Source: Halicephalobus mephisto (taxonomy: Eukaryota; Nematoda; Chromadorea; Rhabditida; Panagrolaimidae). Taken from it: a stretch of DNA of 64,000 bases. Made by a program: the position numbers and the translations under genes. This document shows, piece by piece, positions 22,610 through 34,300 of this stretch (position 1 is the first letter of the stretch; every line of letters begins with the position of its first letter). Under the pieces are notes generated by a model. The model did no database searches. It was given only the letters and a program-made list of their open reading frames with translations, and had not been told where the DNA came from. The stretch spans positions 330,155 through 394,154 of the forward strand of contig SWDT01000099.1 of NCBI GenBank assembly GCA_009193035.1, given 5' to 3'.

Positions 22610-22930
22610 CACTTGTAACAGAGTGTAATCAATGTATGAGAGCTCCTGAACACATTTTTCATGTTTTGGGCTCTACTGAGCGTAATTGATGACGTGATTA
22701 CGATCCAACGGAAAGTAATTCTAGTTGGGCGTAATCAACATGTTTTGACTTTTTTCCGCAATTGAAGGACCCTGAAACAAGCTGAATACGCTAAATTAGA
22801 ATCAACTTTTGTTGGATTATAATCACACTATCGGTTACGTCAAGCTGAGTCCACCATGAGGAACTCAGGGGCTTTTGTGTCTTGATTACGTTCAGTTACG
22901 TGCTTCCAAAACATGTGTATAGGCTTATTT
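22610..22930. repeat. Large diverged inverted repeat (fold-back-like)
   Basis: The left segment at about 22672-22735 (GTAATTGATGACGTGATTAC, then GATCCAACGGAAAGTAATTC) is matched by the reverse complement of 22785-22860 (GAATCAACTTTTGTTGGATT, then ATAATCACACTATCGGTTAC). Outer arms also pair: CATTTTTCATGTTTTGG with CCAAAACATGTG. The overall span is about 300 bp with a short centre. It looks like an old fold-back or MITE remnant. Confidence 0.55.
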
Positions 22931-23159
22931 TTGGGGTTCGTCCACTCTTCGAAAGTTGCCAGTCATTTCCGGTCGAGATAAACTAAAATAACACTATCAC
23001 TTATGTAATCACTAAATCCTGAATTAAAAAAATAAAAAACGAGGACCATACTGTAAGATTATTATTTTATTTAATTTTTAAAATAAATTTGACGAAATGA
23101 CAACGGATGCCAGAGTGATTTCGTAATTTCCCAAGCCGGTTTTATTTTTGGTTTTCAGG

Positions 23160-23780
23160 ATGGGGGCGTGTGTTTCGAAAAAAAATAATAAAGAAAAAGA
23201 TAAAACTGATGTAAGTTTTATTTTTTCCAAAAGGTCATCTGATGTCGAAAATTTCAGATGCCTGATGTGGGAGAGATCAGAGAAGAAGACTTGAGGGGGA
23301 TCTTCCGGGAGTTCGACCTTAACGGAGACGGTTTTATCCAGAAAGATGAACTCAGAGCCGGCAAGGATTAATTTTATTATTCTAAAAAAAGAAAATTTAG
23401 TAATGATAAAAATGGGCCAATCGCCTACGGAAGAGGAATTGACGGCCATGTTCACCGCCGCCGACCGGGACCAAGATGGAAACATCGATTTCGATGGTAT
23501 TCAATTTTAAAAATATTTAAAATAATTCAAATTTTAAGAATTCTTGATGATTGCCCATGCAAATCCGCTTTCGTTGTCTTTGAAGGCTGTTTTCGAGGAA
23601 CTCGACGTCGATGGAGACGGTCACATCACCAGAAGCGAGCTTCGAACGGCATTCCAGCGGATGGGACATACCTTGACCGACGCCGAAATCAAGGCCATTT
23701 ACAAACACGTCGACGTCAATCAAGACGGAAAAATCAACTTCCAAGAATTCTGCTTGATGATGACCAGAAAGAAACCCTAA
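23160..23780 (+). CDS. Calmodulin-like four-EF-hand protein with N-myristoylation signal
   Basis: Calcium sensor of 163 residues from four exons (23160-23210, 23258-23360, 23401-23496, 23539-23780). The N terminus MGACVSKKN has the Gly2 and Ser6 of a myristoylation site plus a Cys for palmitoylation and a basic patch, so membrane anchoring is likely. All four EF loops are canonical: DLNGDGFIQKDE, DRDQDGNIDFDE, DVDGDGHITRSE and DVNQDGKINFQE. The intron after exon 2 starts GCAAGG, not GT, and is only 40 bases; splicing there restores ELRAVMIKMG, exactly the calmodulin spacing, so it is a GC-AG intron. A TTTTCAG acceptor touches the ATG. It belongs with the nematode cal-type calmodulin-like proteins; I do not assign which one. 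The neighbour on the minus strand is convergent, 161 bp away. Confidence 0.9.
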
Positions 23781-23941
23781 CTTCACCTGCCAATGAATTA
23801 AACTTTTCATTTTTCTCTTGCCTATGGCTACTTCACTGTGATTCTATCCTCATTCCGGTTAAAATTCTATTTTTCCCTAATTAACCTCATAATTCTGAAA
23901 AGATAAAAGTTTGAACCCGTTGATGAAACTGAGAAACGCAA

Positions 23942-25129
23942 TTATGTCGAATCCCTCGAGGAGAGCTTGATTTGGGTCTCGAAAATGATGTCGTTGATTT
24001 GCTTCTGGACTTTGAGGAATTCTGTTTTGCTGATGGATCCAATTTCCTTTAGTTGTCGGTTCAAGTAGCGGCCTGAAATGTTACCACTGATCATATTGTT
24101 GTGAAAATTATAAATAAACATGAAAGATTGTTACAAAATGAAATTTTGCAATTTTTAAAGAAGTAAAATTTGGGTTTTGCTTGACAGCGATTTCGAAACC
24201 GATGTTTTGGGACTGTATTCTTTTTAAATACATCTAGAAACCTCCAAATAGGGTTGATATGAAATATAAAACCCTTATCTACATTCTAAGACTAAAAGTC
24301 ATATATGAAATTGTTATGAATTCCCGAAAATCACACCACTGAAATGACCTTTCGAAAACAGCTCGAGTTGCTTGTGAAATTTAAAAAACCTACAGTAATA
24401 AGTGTAGTCGTCTTCTTCTTCCATATTTGAAGAGACATTGGGATTTACAAAGGGCTTGGCAGGAGGATTAGAGATACTTATAACGGAACTGGAAACTGGC
24501 TCATCTGAATCCCTCATTTTCTTCGAAGATTCTGCCACAGACTCTCCAGTGATCTTCCTCTTCGAATCACCGTCTCGTGGACTCGGGGAAGAAGCATTAC
24601 TGTCGTCATCGTCGATTTGGTCAATAAAGAGCAAACTGCTGAAGAATCTCCACTTCGGCGTTCCTGCATCTTCTCTTTCGTGTCTTTTTTTCACTTTGAT
24701 ATATGTATCCTGGAAATAATTATCAGTAATACGCAGTCTGGTGAATATAAGTGTACCTTCAAGTTTTTCCACTGTTTTTCAATGTCCTTCGACCTAAGCG
24801 GGATGTCGTCGGTGCTCAGGGCTTCCGCTATCTCGGCCAGGGCCTGTTTGCGTTGGACCAACGACATTGGCTCCCTCGATTTTGTGTCCCATAAGATCGG
24901 TCTTTTCTCAACTTGTTCAATAATCATGAATCTGAGAGAATCTGGGTAAATCGCCGTCGTCGTTCGTCTTCTCGGAGAAGTGTCCTACAATCGCGAAATA
25001 TAATTTCGCAAAGTTCGCAAATTTTTTATTTACAATATTCATATATAAAAATTAATTAAAAACACTTACCGATACTCCATTTTCACCTTTTACAACGAAT
25101 TCATCTTGAAGAAACGATAAATCGGTCAT
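23942..25129 (-). CDS. MADF-domain protein (putative Myb/SANT-like DNA-binding factor)
   Basis: Four exons (25070-25129, 24757-24984, 24394-24709, 23942-24072) encode 244 residues. The MADF domain lies at about residues 33-110: a helix with MIIEQVEKRPILWD, then QRKQALAEIAEAL, then EKQWKNLKDTYIKVKKRHER. The Trp and the VExxPxLWD, IAxxL and WKNLKDxY patterns match the family. An acidic, Ser/Pro-rich linker with a KRK basic patch follows. The C terminus (RYLNRQLKEIGSISKTEF, ending in a TQIKL segment) is a predicted helical region common in nematode MADF proteins; no BESS motif is evident. MADF proteins bind DNA and act as transcription regulators; the targets are unknown. It is divergent from PHAF1 with 236 bp between starts. 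Confidence 0.8.
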
Positions 25130-25365
25130 TTTACTGAGGGAATAGGGAACTTGAAGCTGAAGACCGCGGTGCTCGGGCGAAGCGAAGTAAAAAGGCGAAC
25201 GATTTTCGCGACAAAACAAGTCACATGCAGACGGAAACGCTACCAAACATTCCTCTCCGATAAATGCTGCTACAATGAAGATCATTTTTGTTTTTTTATT
25301 TTAATCAATAATTTATATTTCTTATTTCATATATAAATATTACTTTTTTCTTTCAGATTTTTGAG
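25130..25365. promoter_or_regulatory. Divergent promoter between MADF gene and PHAF1
   Basis: 236 bp between two divergent ATGs. A TTTTTTCTTTCAG acceptor at about 25343-25355 is placed for trans-splicing of the PHAF1 transcript. The MADF side is moderately GC-rich (25140-25270). Confidence 0.45.
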
Positions 25366-28300
25366 ATGGTTTGTTTGGAATTCGAAGTTTTGCCTGAATC
25401 GTCTTTGAGGAACGACATTCTGGAGCTCGTCCTGGGCACGCCGATCAACCAAGTCATTTCCGCTCTTCAGAATGCTTCCAAAGTTGTCAGAAATGTCGAT
25501 TTGATTTTTTCTCAAGAGGTTTTTATTTTCCAATGACGATCGATATATGAACTTTTTCCAGGAACCTTTCCAGAAGGACATCACGATAACTTTGAAGAAT
25601 GACGGCATCAGACTTAGTTTCGACGGAGAATCGCAGCTTCTGAAGGTTTGTTAATCGATTGATTAGTTAATAGAAGTCTGTAGAAGCTTCTGGGATGTTT
25701 TGGAATTTCTTAAAATTCAGCGGAAATTTCGAAAATTTTGTGGGGATTATATGGAAACTTTTGGGACTTTTCAGAGTTCAGTTTGAATTTTAGGGATCTT
25801 TAAGAATATTGTGGAAGCTTGTAGGATCTTCAAGGATTTTGTGGAAGCTTGTAGGGTCTTCTAAGATCTTGTGGAAGCTTCTGGGATTTGCCCAAGTTCT
25901 GTAGAGATTTTTAGAATTTTTTAAGTTTCTAGAGTCTTTCAGAAATTCCTGTATATCTTGTAGAAGATTCTGGAGCCTTTCAGAAGATCTTAAACTCTTC
26001 CAGAATTAATTTAAAAACCCTGAAATATGCAAAAATCACAGGCAAATTTCAGGAATGTTCTGAATTTTCATAAAAATCTGGAGTTTTTCGAAATTTTAAA
26101 TATTTTTAAGTTTTGGAAATTCCTCTCGAAACTATTTCGTAACATTATTTCCTTCAATAATGTAATTCGTTGAATTTCAGTTGATCGAAGTCTTTGATTT
26201 CAAGAACATTACCCTCAAGTACTGTGAATTCGTTTTCTCGTCTCCAGAAGAAGAAGCGAACATCAACAAAATCGAAAAAGTCTTCGGTGCCACTCTTCCA
26301 GGAGTTTACGACGAAGAACAGAAGATGTACCTGTTGAAATGGAGAGGAGTCTGTTTCTGTTTTCCAGCCAAAGATTCTTCCGCTATTCAGTCCTATGCCC
26401 ATGGACTTGGATCTCTTCAATTTTCGAATAATTCCGTGCCTTTTCTCCAGAGAATGATGATTTACTCAGGAAACAATCCAAGCGAACCGAAGTAAGTTTT
26501 ATTTCAATTTTTTAAAACAAATTTTGAAATTTAAAAAATAGTGATTTTTGAATTTCCGCGAAAAAATGGTAAACTTACTGAAATCAACTCGTTTTCTTTT
26601 TACTTTACCTAAATTCTAAAATCTAGAAAATTCTGGAAATTCCTTTCAAAAAAATTTGATTTTTACAATAGTGTGATTTTTGAAATTTTTGAATTCCCGC
26701 GCAAAGGACGAGAGCTTTGTTAAAATACAAAAATGGTAAATCTGGCAATTTGACCGGAATTGACTCGCTCTGCGGATTAGTTCTTTTATCACTCGCGTTT
26801 TTACCTAAATTTCAAGCTTTTCTAAAAAATCTTAAAAATTTGCATAAATTTCGCTTTTTAAATTATTTTTTCAGATTGCCCGAGATGCCGTTGATGGCTT
26901 ACTGTGGTAATCCTTCCTTGAAATCTGTTCAATCCATAACTGAATCGGGAAAAATCTCCGGTTTAAAATTTCTTTATTATGCCGAAGATTCACCTCCAAA
27001 TTCGAACAAGAAACTAGTGAATCCTCCTCTGTTTGAAAGGATTGTCCGTCTTGGAGACACTGAGCAATCTGTTCTTTCTGCCTTAGGGGCTCCGAACAAG
27101 GTGTTTTTCAAATCAGATGAGAAGATGCTGATTCAAAGATGTCCCAGTCAAGTCAAAATTGACGACAGTAAACCAGATATGTTTTTCAATTACTTCACAC
27201 TTGGAACGGTTGGTTTAATTTTAAATTACGAAAAATAATGTTTTTAACAAGGAATACTGTAGCGTGGATTACGGTAATTCCAATATCTACGGGTGGTTTG
27301 ATGTACAAGAATTAAAATTCGGAAATAGGGGTTTTTAAGATTTCTGTGGTCATGGTATAGGAAATTTTGAATTTATTTTGGATGAATATATTTTTAAAAA
27401 TCTGCGAAATCGTGTAAAATTACGAAATAGCTGTTGCGAAAAACCAAAATTACCACATAAGTTACTTTAAGATTTGTTAAAGGTATTCTGGAACCTTCTA
27501 GGATTTCATATTAGCTTCTGGAATGTTCTAGAATTTAATTGAAACCTCTGGAAGCTTAGAATTTTCTTGAAATTTTCGAAAGTTTCCAGAATCCAATAGG
27601 AGATTCAGAACTCTAAGAATATAAGAAGAATTTCAGAAAACGGAATTTAATCATAAATTTTTTAACCTGGAATTTTCTTGAAATTTTCGAAAGTTCCCAG
27701 AATCCAATAGGAGATTCAGAAATCTAAAAATATAAAGAGAATTTCAGAAAACGGAATTTAATCATAAATTTTTTAATCTCGAATCCTCTGGAAATTTTCG
27801 AAAGTTTCCAGAATCCGCCGGGAGTGGTGCAGAGGCGGTGGGCGCTGTTGTATCACACGTCGAAGCGCAGGTTCGAATCCCGGTCGGCCAAAACCCAGGT
27901 CGTAAAAGCCTAACCTCTCCTCAGGAGAGTAGGGGTGAAAAGGGGACACATTTGAATGTGGAAGATTAAAAGGCGAGTCCGAGTGCTGCTGGCCCCAGCG
28001 GACCCGTAACAGGCTAAAATCGACCCCTGTGGTTAGTGGACCCTAATGGTTACTAGACCCTTGTGGTTAGTGGGAGGCCCACCTACACTACACCCAGCAG
28101 TTTGTAAGAACTCTCGAAAGCCTGCGATTTTGAGAAGTTCTTTCAGGCTCGAATACTGGGGCATCTTTTATCTTTTATCTTTTATCTTTCCAGAATCCAA
28201 GAGAAGCTTCTAGAATCTCCAAAAATTTCGCAATTTTCAAAAGCTTCCAGAATTCCATGAAGATTTTTTAAAATTAATATTTTTAAATTTAAAATAATCC

Positions 28301-31300
28301 TAAAAACTTGTCACAAGAAAATTTCATTAAAAAAGTTCATTTCCATTTTTTAAATTATATGATTTATTGCAAAAAATATATTGGCACGAGATCAAAGAAT
28401 ATCTTTGACATTTACAAAAGGGTCAAGGAAACAATTTCCTGAGAAAAATAATAGGGCAAGTTGAAGCAAAAAAAAACTGATATTTCACCGATGAATATTT
28501 TTAATTTTTTTCTATTTTTTTTAAAAAGTGACGAACATGGATCCTGGTGGAGGTGGAGGTAAATGTGACGGAGGGGAATCACTATTTGAAGGCGATAACG
28601 GCTCACTTATTGCTGATGTTACGGTAGAACTTGCACATGGACCGTTGGGGGACATGAATGGGATACTGGTGTCGATCATGGGATGGGTTAATCTGGTTCT
28701 GGTTTGTTCTTTAGTCAAATATGTTCCTTTGTATTTTTGTTTTTTGCTACAACTTATGAAAGCAATAATTAGTAGGGATACGATAGTTATGGCGACAAGT
28801 AAGGATATCAAGAGGATTATTAGCTCACTGGATTGAGTAAATCCATAACTGGCTCCGAATAATATTGCGCAATCGTTTATGTGCTGTACTCGATGGACAG
28901 GCCTTCCAGCGACGAGTTGAGGACTGGCACAAGTGGTTTCGGAATATCGTAATTCAGATGAATAAGCATTTCTTTGAATCATGAATTGTTGAAGCATCTG
29001 GGTTATACATCGACAATCAAGGGGATTGTGATGGATATACAGCATATCTAAGGAGTTTATGAAACTTGACATTACTGTAGTCGAAAAAGTTCTGAAATAT
29101 TTAAATTATTGAAATTTTTGAATATTAATAACTTTGAAAATTGAATAATTTTGTATTTTTTATATGAAATTTTGGAAGTTATTTTGGGTGAATTTTTACT
29201 TTTTTAGGGTTCTGGTATTGAAGATTATAATTCTTTAGAAGTGGAATTAGTCTTCGGAATCTGGGATTTTGAAGGTTAACTGTTAATTTGAGATTCAGAA
29301 ATTACTAGTTTGATTACGGTATTGTAAGTAGTTTTTTGTTCAATTTTAGGGATATTTAAAGTCTAAATTCAGAATTCAAGATTCTGAAAATCAACTATTA
29401 ATTCTGATCCAGAATTTACTAGTTTGATTACGGTATAAATCCTTTTTTTTGTTCAATTTTAGGGATATTGAAAGTCTAAATTTAGAATTAAAAGTTAGTC
29501 TTCAGAATTCAAGATTCTGAAAATCAACTATTAATTCTGATCCAGAATTTACTAATCTGATTACGGTATAAATCCTTTTTTTGTTTAATTTTAACTATAG
29601 AATTGAATTATCTCATGATTATTTGGAATTTAAAAATTTTCAACTTACGTGAGTAAATTGTGGGAGATGTCTAAAACTTTCAAACTCGGCAAAAGACTCC
29701 CAATGTCGTCGGGTAAATATTCTATTCTGTTTTTTGATATATTTAAAAACAAAAATCGCGTGTATTCATACGGTAGATTAGCAGGAATTTCTCTTATTCC
29801 ATTTGCAGCCATATGCAAATGAGTCAAACTTGTAAGAGAATAAGTTAATCGATGATGAAATCCTCCAAGATTATTTCCAGATAAATCCAAAATTTTAATT
29901 GTTTGTTGAGCATTTCCAAGAATAGAAGAATCAAATTCTTCAAAATAATTAAAACTTAAATCGATAGAAGAAATTTTTGTATCTGCAAATGCCTCAGGCG
30001 AAATTGCAGTTTCATCAATTCCGAGTAAATTATGGCCTAAGTAAATTGAAGTAATGTTACAACTGCAAAATGCACAAGGTTCTAAAATTCTAATTTGATT
30101 TCTGGATAAATCCACAACTTCTAGTCCAGATAATGCCCGAAGAGTACGACTAGGAACATAAGTGAGATTATTTCCAGCTAATCCAAGTCTTTTTAAATGA
30201 TCGATTCTTGAAAGTTTTAATTCTGAAATTCCTTGATCTCCAATTCCACAATGATTTAATTCTAGTCTTCTTAAATAAGGCGTATCAGTGAATAATTCGC
30301 TGATTTGTTTGTGGGATAAATGATTGCCATCTAGTTGAAGTGTTTGAAGCGATTTTGGACCAACAAGTAAATTAGCAGGTAATTCTGTGATTTTATTATG
30401 AGCGAGATTTAGGGATTTAAGTTTTTTTAGTAAATTGAAAGCTCCGGAAGGTAGACTTGAAAGTCGATTATGTGAAAGATCCAAATGTTCTAGATTTTGC
30501 AATCCGGCAAAACTGGTCATGTAAAGTTGATCAATGTGATTTCCTCGTAGGTTGAGATGAGTCAAATATTTCAATCTTGCCGAAGGTGAAATTGAAGGAA
30601 TATTGCAATTTATAAAAGAAATTCGTTCTAGCTTTTGGAATCTGTTCAAATTATCGTCCCATTCGAAAGAATTAGGTCTATTTCCAGGAGCAGTGATTTC
30701 CAAAACGTTGATTTTTAAAGGTAGTTTTTCGAGGATTTTTCCAAAAGTGGAATCGTTCAATCCTCCTTTGTGGCAATTGATGACGACAGTTTCCTTGAAT
30801 TCAGTTGTGAGATACTCACATTCGCACTCAATAGGACAAATCCCGTTCGAGTGACCAAATCCTCCAGAAAATAAAATAAATAAAAGGAGACTCCGTAATA
30901 CCATTTCTAAAAGAGGAAAACTGGATCAGTTTCACTTGAGAAAAGTGGATAATCGAATATGAAAATGACACGCGGAAAGAAAAAAATTCGACCACCCTCC
31001 GATTTTAATTTAGATTCAGAACGGCGCCGATTAGTCCAAATCCTCCTATAATAACCAAACGGGAAATCAAGGTAAAAGGCTAATTCCCCGAGTAAGCCGT
31101 TGTTTTGACTTGGTTCGTAGTAATCATTATACAAAAAGTGGAAATGAACGTTTTTGGGAAATTATCTGGACGCGAATTTTTAAAATTAAAATTAAAAAAT
31201 ATACAATGCTAAAAATATATGATTTTAAAAAATAATACTAAAAGCTTTGATTTTGAAAAATATAAAGTAAAATATATATAGAACGTAAATAAAAAGTAGG

Positions 31301-34300
31301 AAATTACGAAATTTAGGTAAACGAAGGAAGAAGAGAAAAAAGGAGAGAGAGAGAGCGAGTGAAAAGAGAGCGAGTTGATTTTCGTAGTGATTTGCCAAAT
31401 TTATCGTTTTTTTACTTTCACTCGCCCTTACGCGGGAATTCAAACATTAAAATTCCTCAAAATTTTCTTGAAATTTTAAAACTTTTTTAGAAACTTTAAA
31501 AATATCCTAAAAAGTAGGAAGAGAGCGCGAATGACCACAAAGAGTCAATTTCGGTCGCCAGATTTACCGTTTTTTCCACTCCTTAGTTTACGCGGAAATT
31601 TAAAACTTCAAAAATATAAAAATTTAAAAAATTTGTTTAAATATGAATTTCCAAAATCCCAAAATGTCATAAAAGAAATAAGAAAAACGACTCGAGACGG
31701 TGCGAGTCGATTTTTGTTTTACATTGCCGGTTTTACCGTTTTTAAAAAACTCGTTTTTTCGCGAAAATTTAAAATTCAATATTTTTAAAATTCTAATATT
31801 TGTTTCATGAATTACCGAAAAACAGGAACACTAGGGTCAAAAAGTGACCATTTTGGGGAAAACCAGGACAAATCGGAACGTGTGAACAACCACAAAACAA
31901 ACAAAATTGATGAAATTGATGAAATTTTTCATTGGACCGATGAATGATTTTTACTTTTTAGTAAAGTTGTAATTTGCCTGGACAAATTGAAAAATGAACA
32001 ACTTGTCCAGTTAATTTTCTCAATAATAACCTTGAAAATTAACTTTGGTAAAATAAAAATAAATATTAATTTTCTTTTTATCGAAAAATAAATTTCGAAT
32101 ATTTTAACCAAGGTTGTCATTGAAAAAATTGACTAAGTAAGTTGTCAATTTTTCAATTTGTTCGGGCAAATTAGAATCTTACTTTTTAGAAAAATGAAAA
32201 ATCTGAATTTAAAAATTTTGTTTTTGGAAATTTCAAAAATAAAAATGCTTTTTCATGCATTTTTAAAGGTTTTGCCATTACCGGACCGTTCGGAAGCCAA
32301 TCCAGAAAAGAGCCCGAGGGGCTGTGAAGTCAAGTTATTTGCCAGAAATTTGAGAAGAAAGAGTTTTGTTTCGATGAAGACCAGGAATTCAGTTTCTGGA
32401 AAATAAATTACTTCACAAATAGCCAAAAATGACCATTTTACGATTTTCTAATTTTTTTGTAAATAAGATTAGAATTCTGTGGGAAGTTTCAGAAGCAAAT
32501 GGAAGGGATTGTGAAAATTTCCGAGGAATTCTAGAATCTTGGGAGAATTTTTGGGTTTTTCAGAAGTTTGAAGAATTCTGGAGGCTTCTATAGTGTTTTT
32601 GAAGATTTTAAAAATCTTTAAAATTTTATGAAAAGCTTCAAAATTTTTCAAAAATTTATTTTTATATTCTATAATGTTTTTAAAGATTTTTTAAGTTTTT
32701 TAAAATTTAGAAAAAATTCCAGAATTTTTCGAAAATTTATTTTTATATTCTATAATATTTTTAAAAATTTTTTTAATTTCTAAAAACCTGGGAAAAATTC
32801 CAGAATTTTCCGAAAATTTATTTTTATATTCTATAGTATTTTTAAAATTTCTAAAATGTTACAAAATAACTCCAAAGTTTTTCGAAAATTTATTTTTATA
32901 TTCTTTAATTTTCCAAAATTTTGTAAAAACCTAAAATTTCAGAAATTTTCTAGAATTTCACAAGTTTCTAGAATCTTTTAAAATAAATTTTAACTTTTAA
33001 ATTTTCCAGAATCCAATTGAAACTTCTGGAATTGAGATTCTAGAAGCTTATAAAAAATTCCAAAAATTCGCATAAAAGGATTTTCGTAATAATGCACATT
33101 TCTAATTTTTAAAGTAGTGTGATTTTTGGGAACCGCGCAAAGGATGCAATTGACAGCTTTGGAAAGCAGGAAAAGCGTGAGACAAGTGCAAAAGACTCGT
33201 ACGAGTTCAACAACACTAGTTTAACTTTATAAATGGATCAAAAATACTAGTTTAACTTTATAAATGGACCAAAAACACTAATTTAACTTTATAAATGGAC
33301 CAAAAATACTAATTTAACTTTATAAATACATCAAAAATACTAGTTTAACTTTATAAATGGATCAAAAATGCTAGTTTTATAAATGAATCAACAATACTAA
33401 CTTTATAAATGGATAATCTGATTTTGAAACCCCAACTCTTAGGTTGACACGGGATTTGGATTGTTTATATCTGATATTTGGCATGACGGATATTCTCAAG
33501 GGCAATCAAAATTTGGAAATTTAAAAAATGTCAAAAAAAGACAAAATTATAAAAATTGAGATCTATGAAGTGGTCAAAAATAAAATTTTCAATGTTTAAC
33601 CAGATCAATCGGGATTTGTGTGTATTTATGGAAATTCGAAATCAAACTGAAATTTGCAGTTTGGTTAGAATTTTCGAACAAACTGGATTATTCAATTGTT
33701 TTTCAAGAAAATTCAATTTGACTTTGATGTTGACCACTTTACAGACCTCAGCACAAAGTTCCGGCTTATCAAAATTGATGGTCAGAGTTTAAACTCAAAG
33801 TTGGTTGTCAAAGTTAGCAGTCAGAATTTGAAGTCGAAATTGATCGTTAAAGTTAATTATTAGAGTTGAAAGTTAAAGTTGATAATCAAGCTTTCAAGTC
33901 GAAGTTGATTGTTGAAGTTAATTATTAGAGTTAAAAGTTAAAGTTGATAATCAAAGTTGACTACCAAACTTTGAGGTCGAAATTAATAGTCAAAGTTAAC
34001 GATCAAAGTTAATGGTTAAAATCGGAAGTCAAAGTTAACTATCAAAGTTCGAAGCTAAAGTTGATTGTCAAAGTTCGAAATCAAAGTTGACTATCAAAGT
34101 TCAAAGCCATATTTGATAACCAAACTTTGAGGTCGAAGTTGATTATCAAAATTCCAAGTCAGAACTTAAACTTTTCGCGTTAAGACGAAGATTACGATTT
34201 TTTATTTAAAAATATGTCTTATCTAAATTAACAGAATTTTATTTAAATTTTTTAAATCCAAACATAACTTTCAAGTTGTGTCTTGGCGCGAAAAGTCCAA

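Noticed and set aside
27817..27893. A stand-alone tRNA gene
   Set aside because: A and B boxes are present, but the acceptor and T stems do not pair properly, and the sequence continues into a SINE body, repeat tail and target duplication.
32158..32406. Small plus-strand frame in the PHAF1 intron
   Set aside because: A short coding-like end (PLPDRSEANPEK) but no connecting exons, and the rest is AT-rich intron.
33200..33425. CRISPR-like regular repeats (also at 21340-21700 and 60575-60790)
   Set aside because: Units are directly adjacent without unique spacers, in a eukaryotic genome; they are minisatellites.
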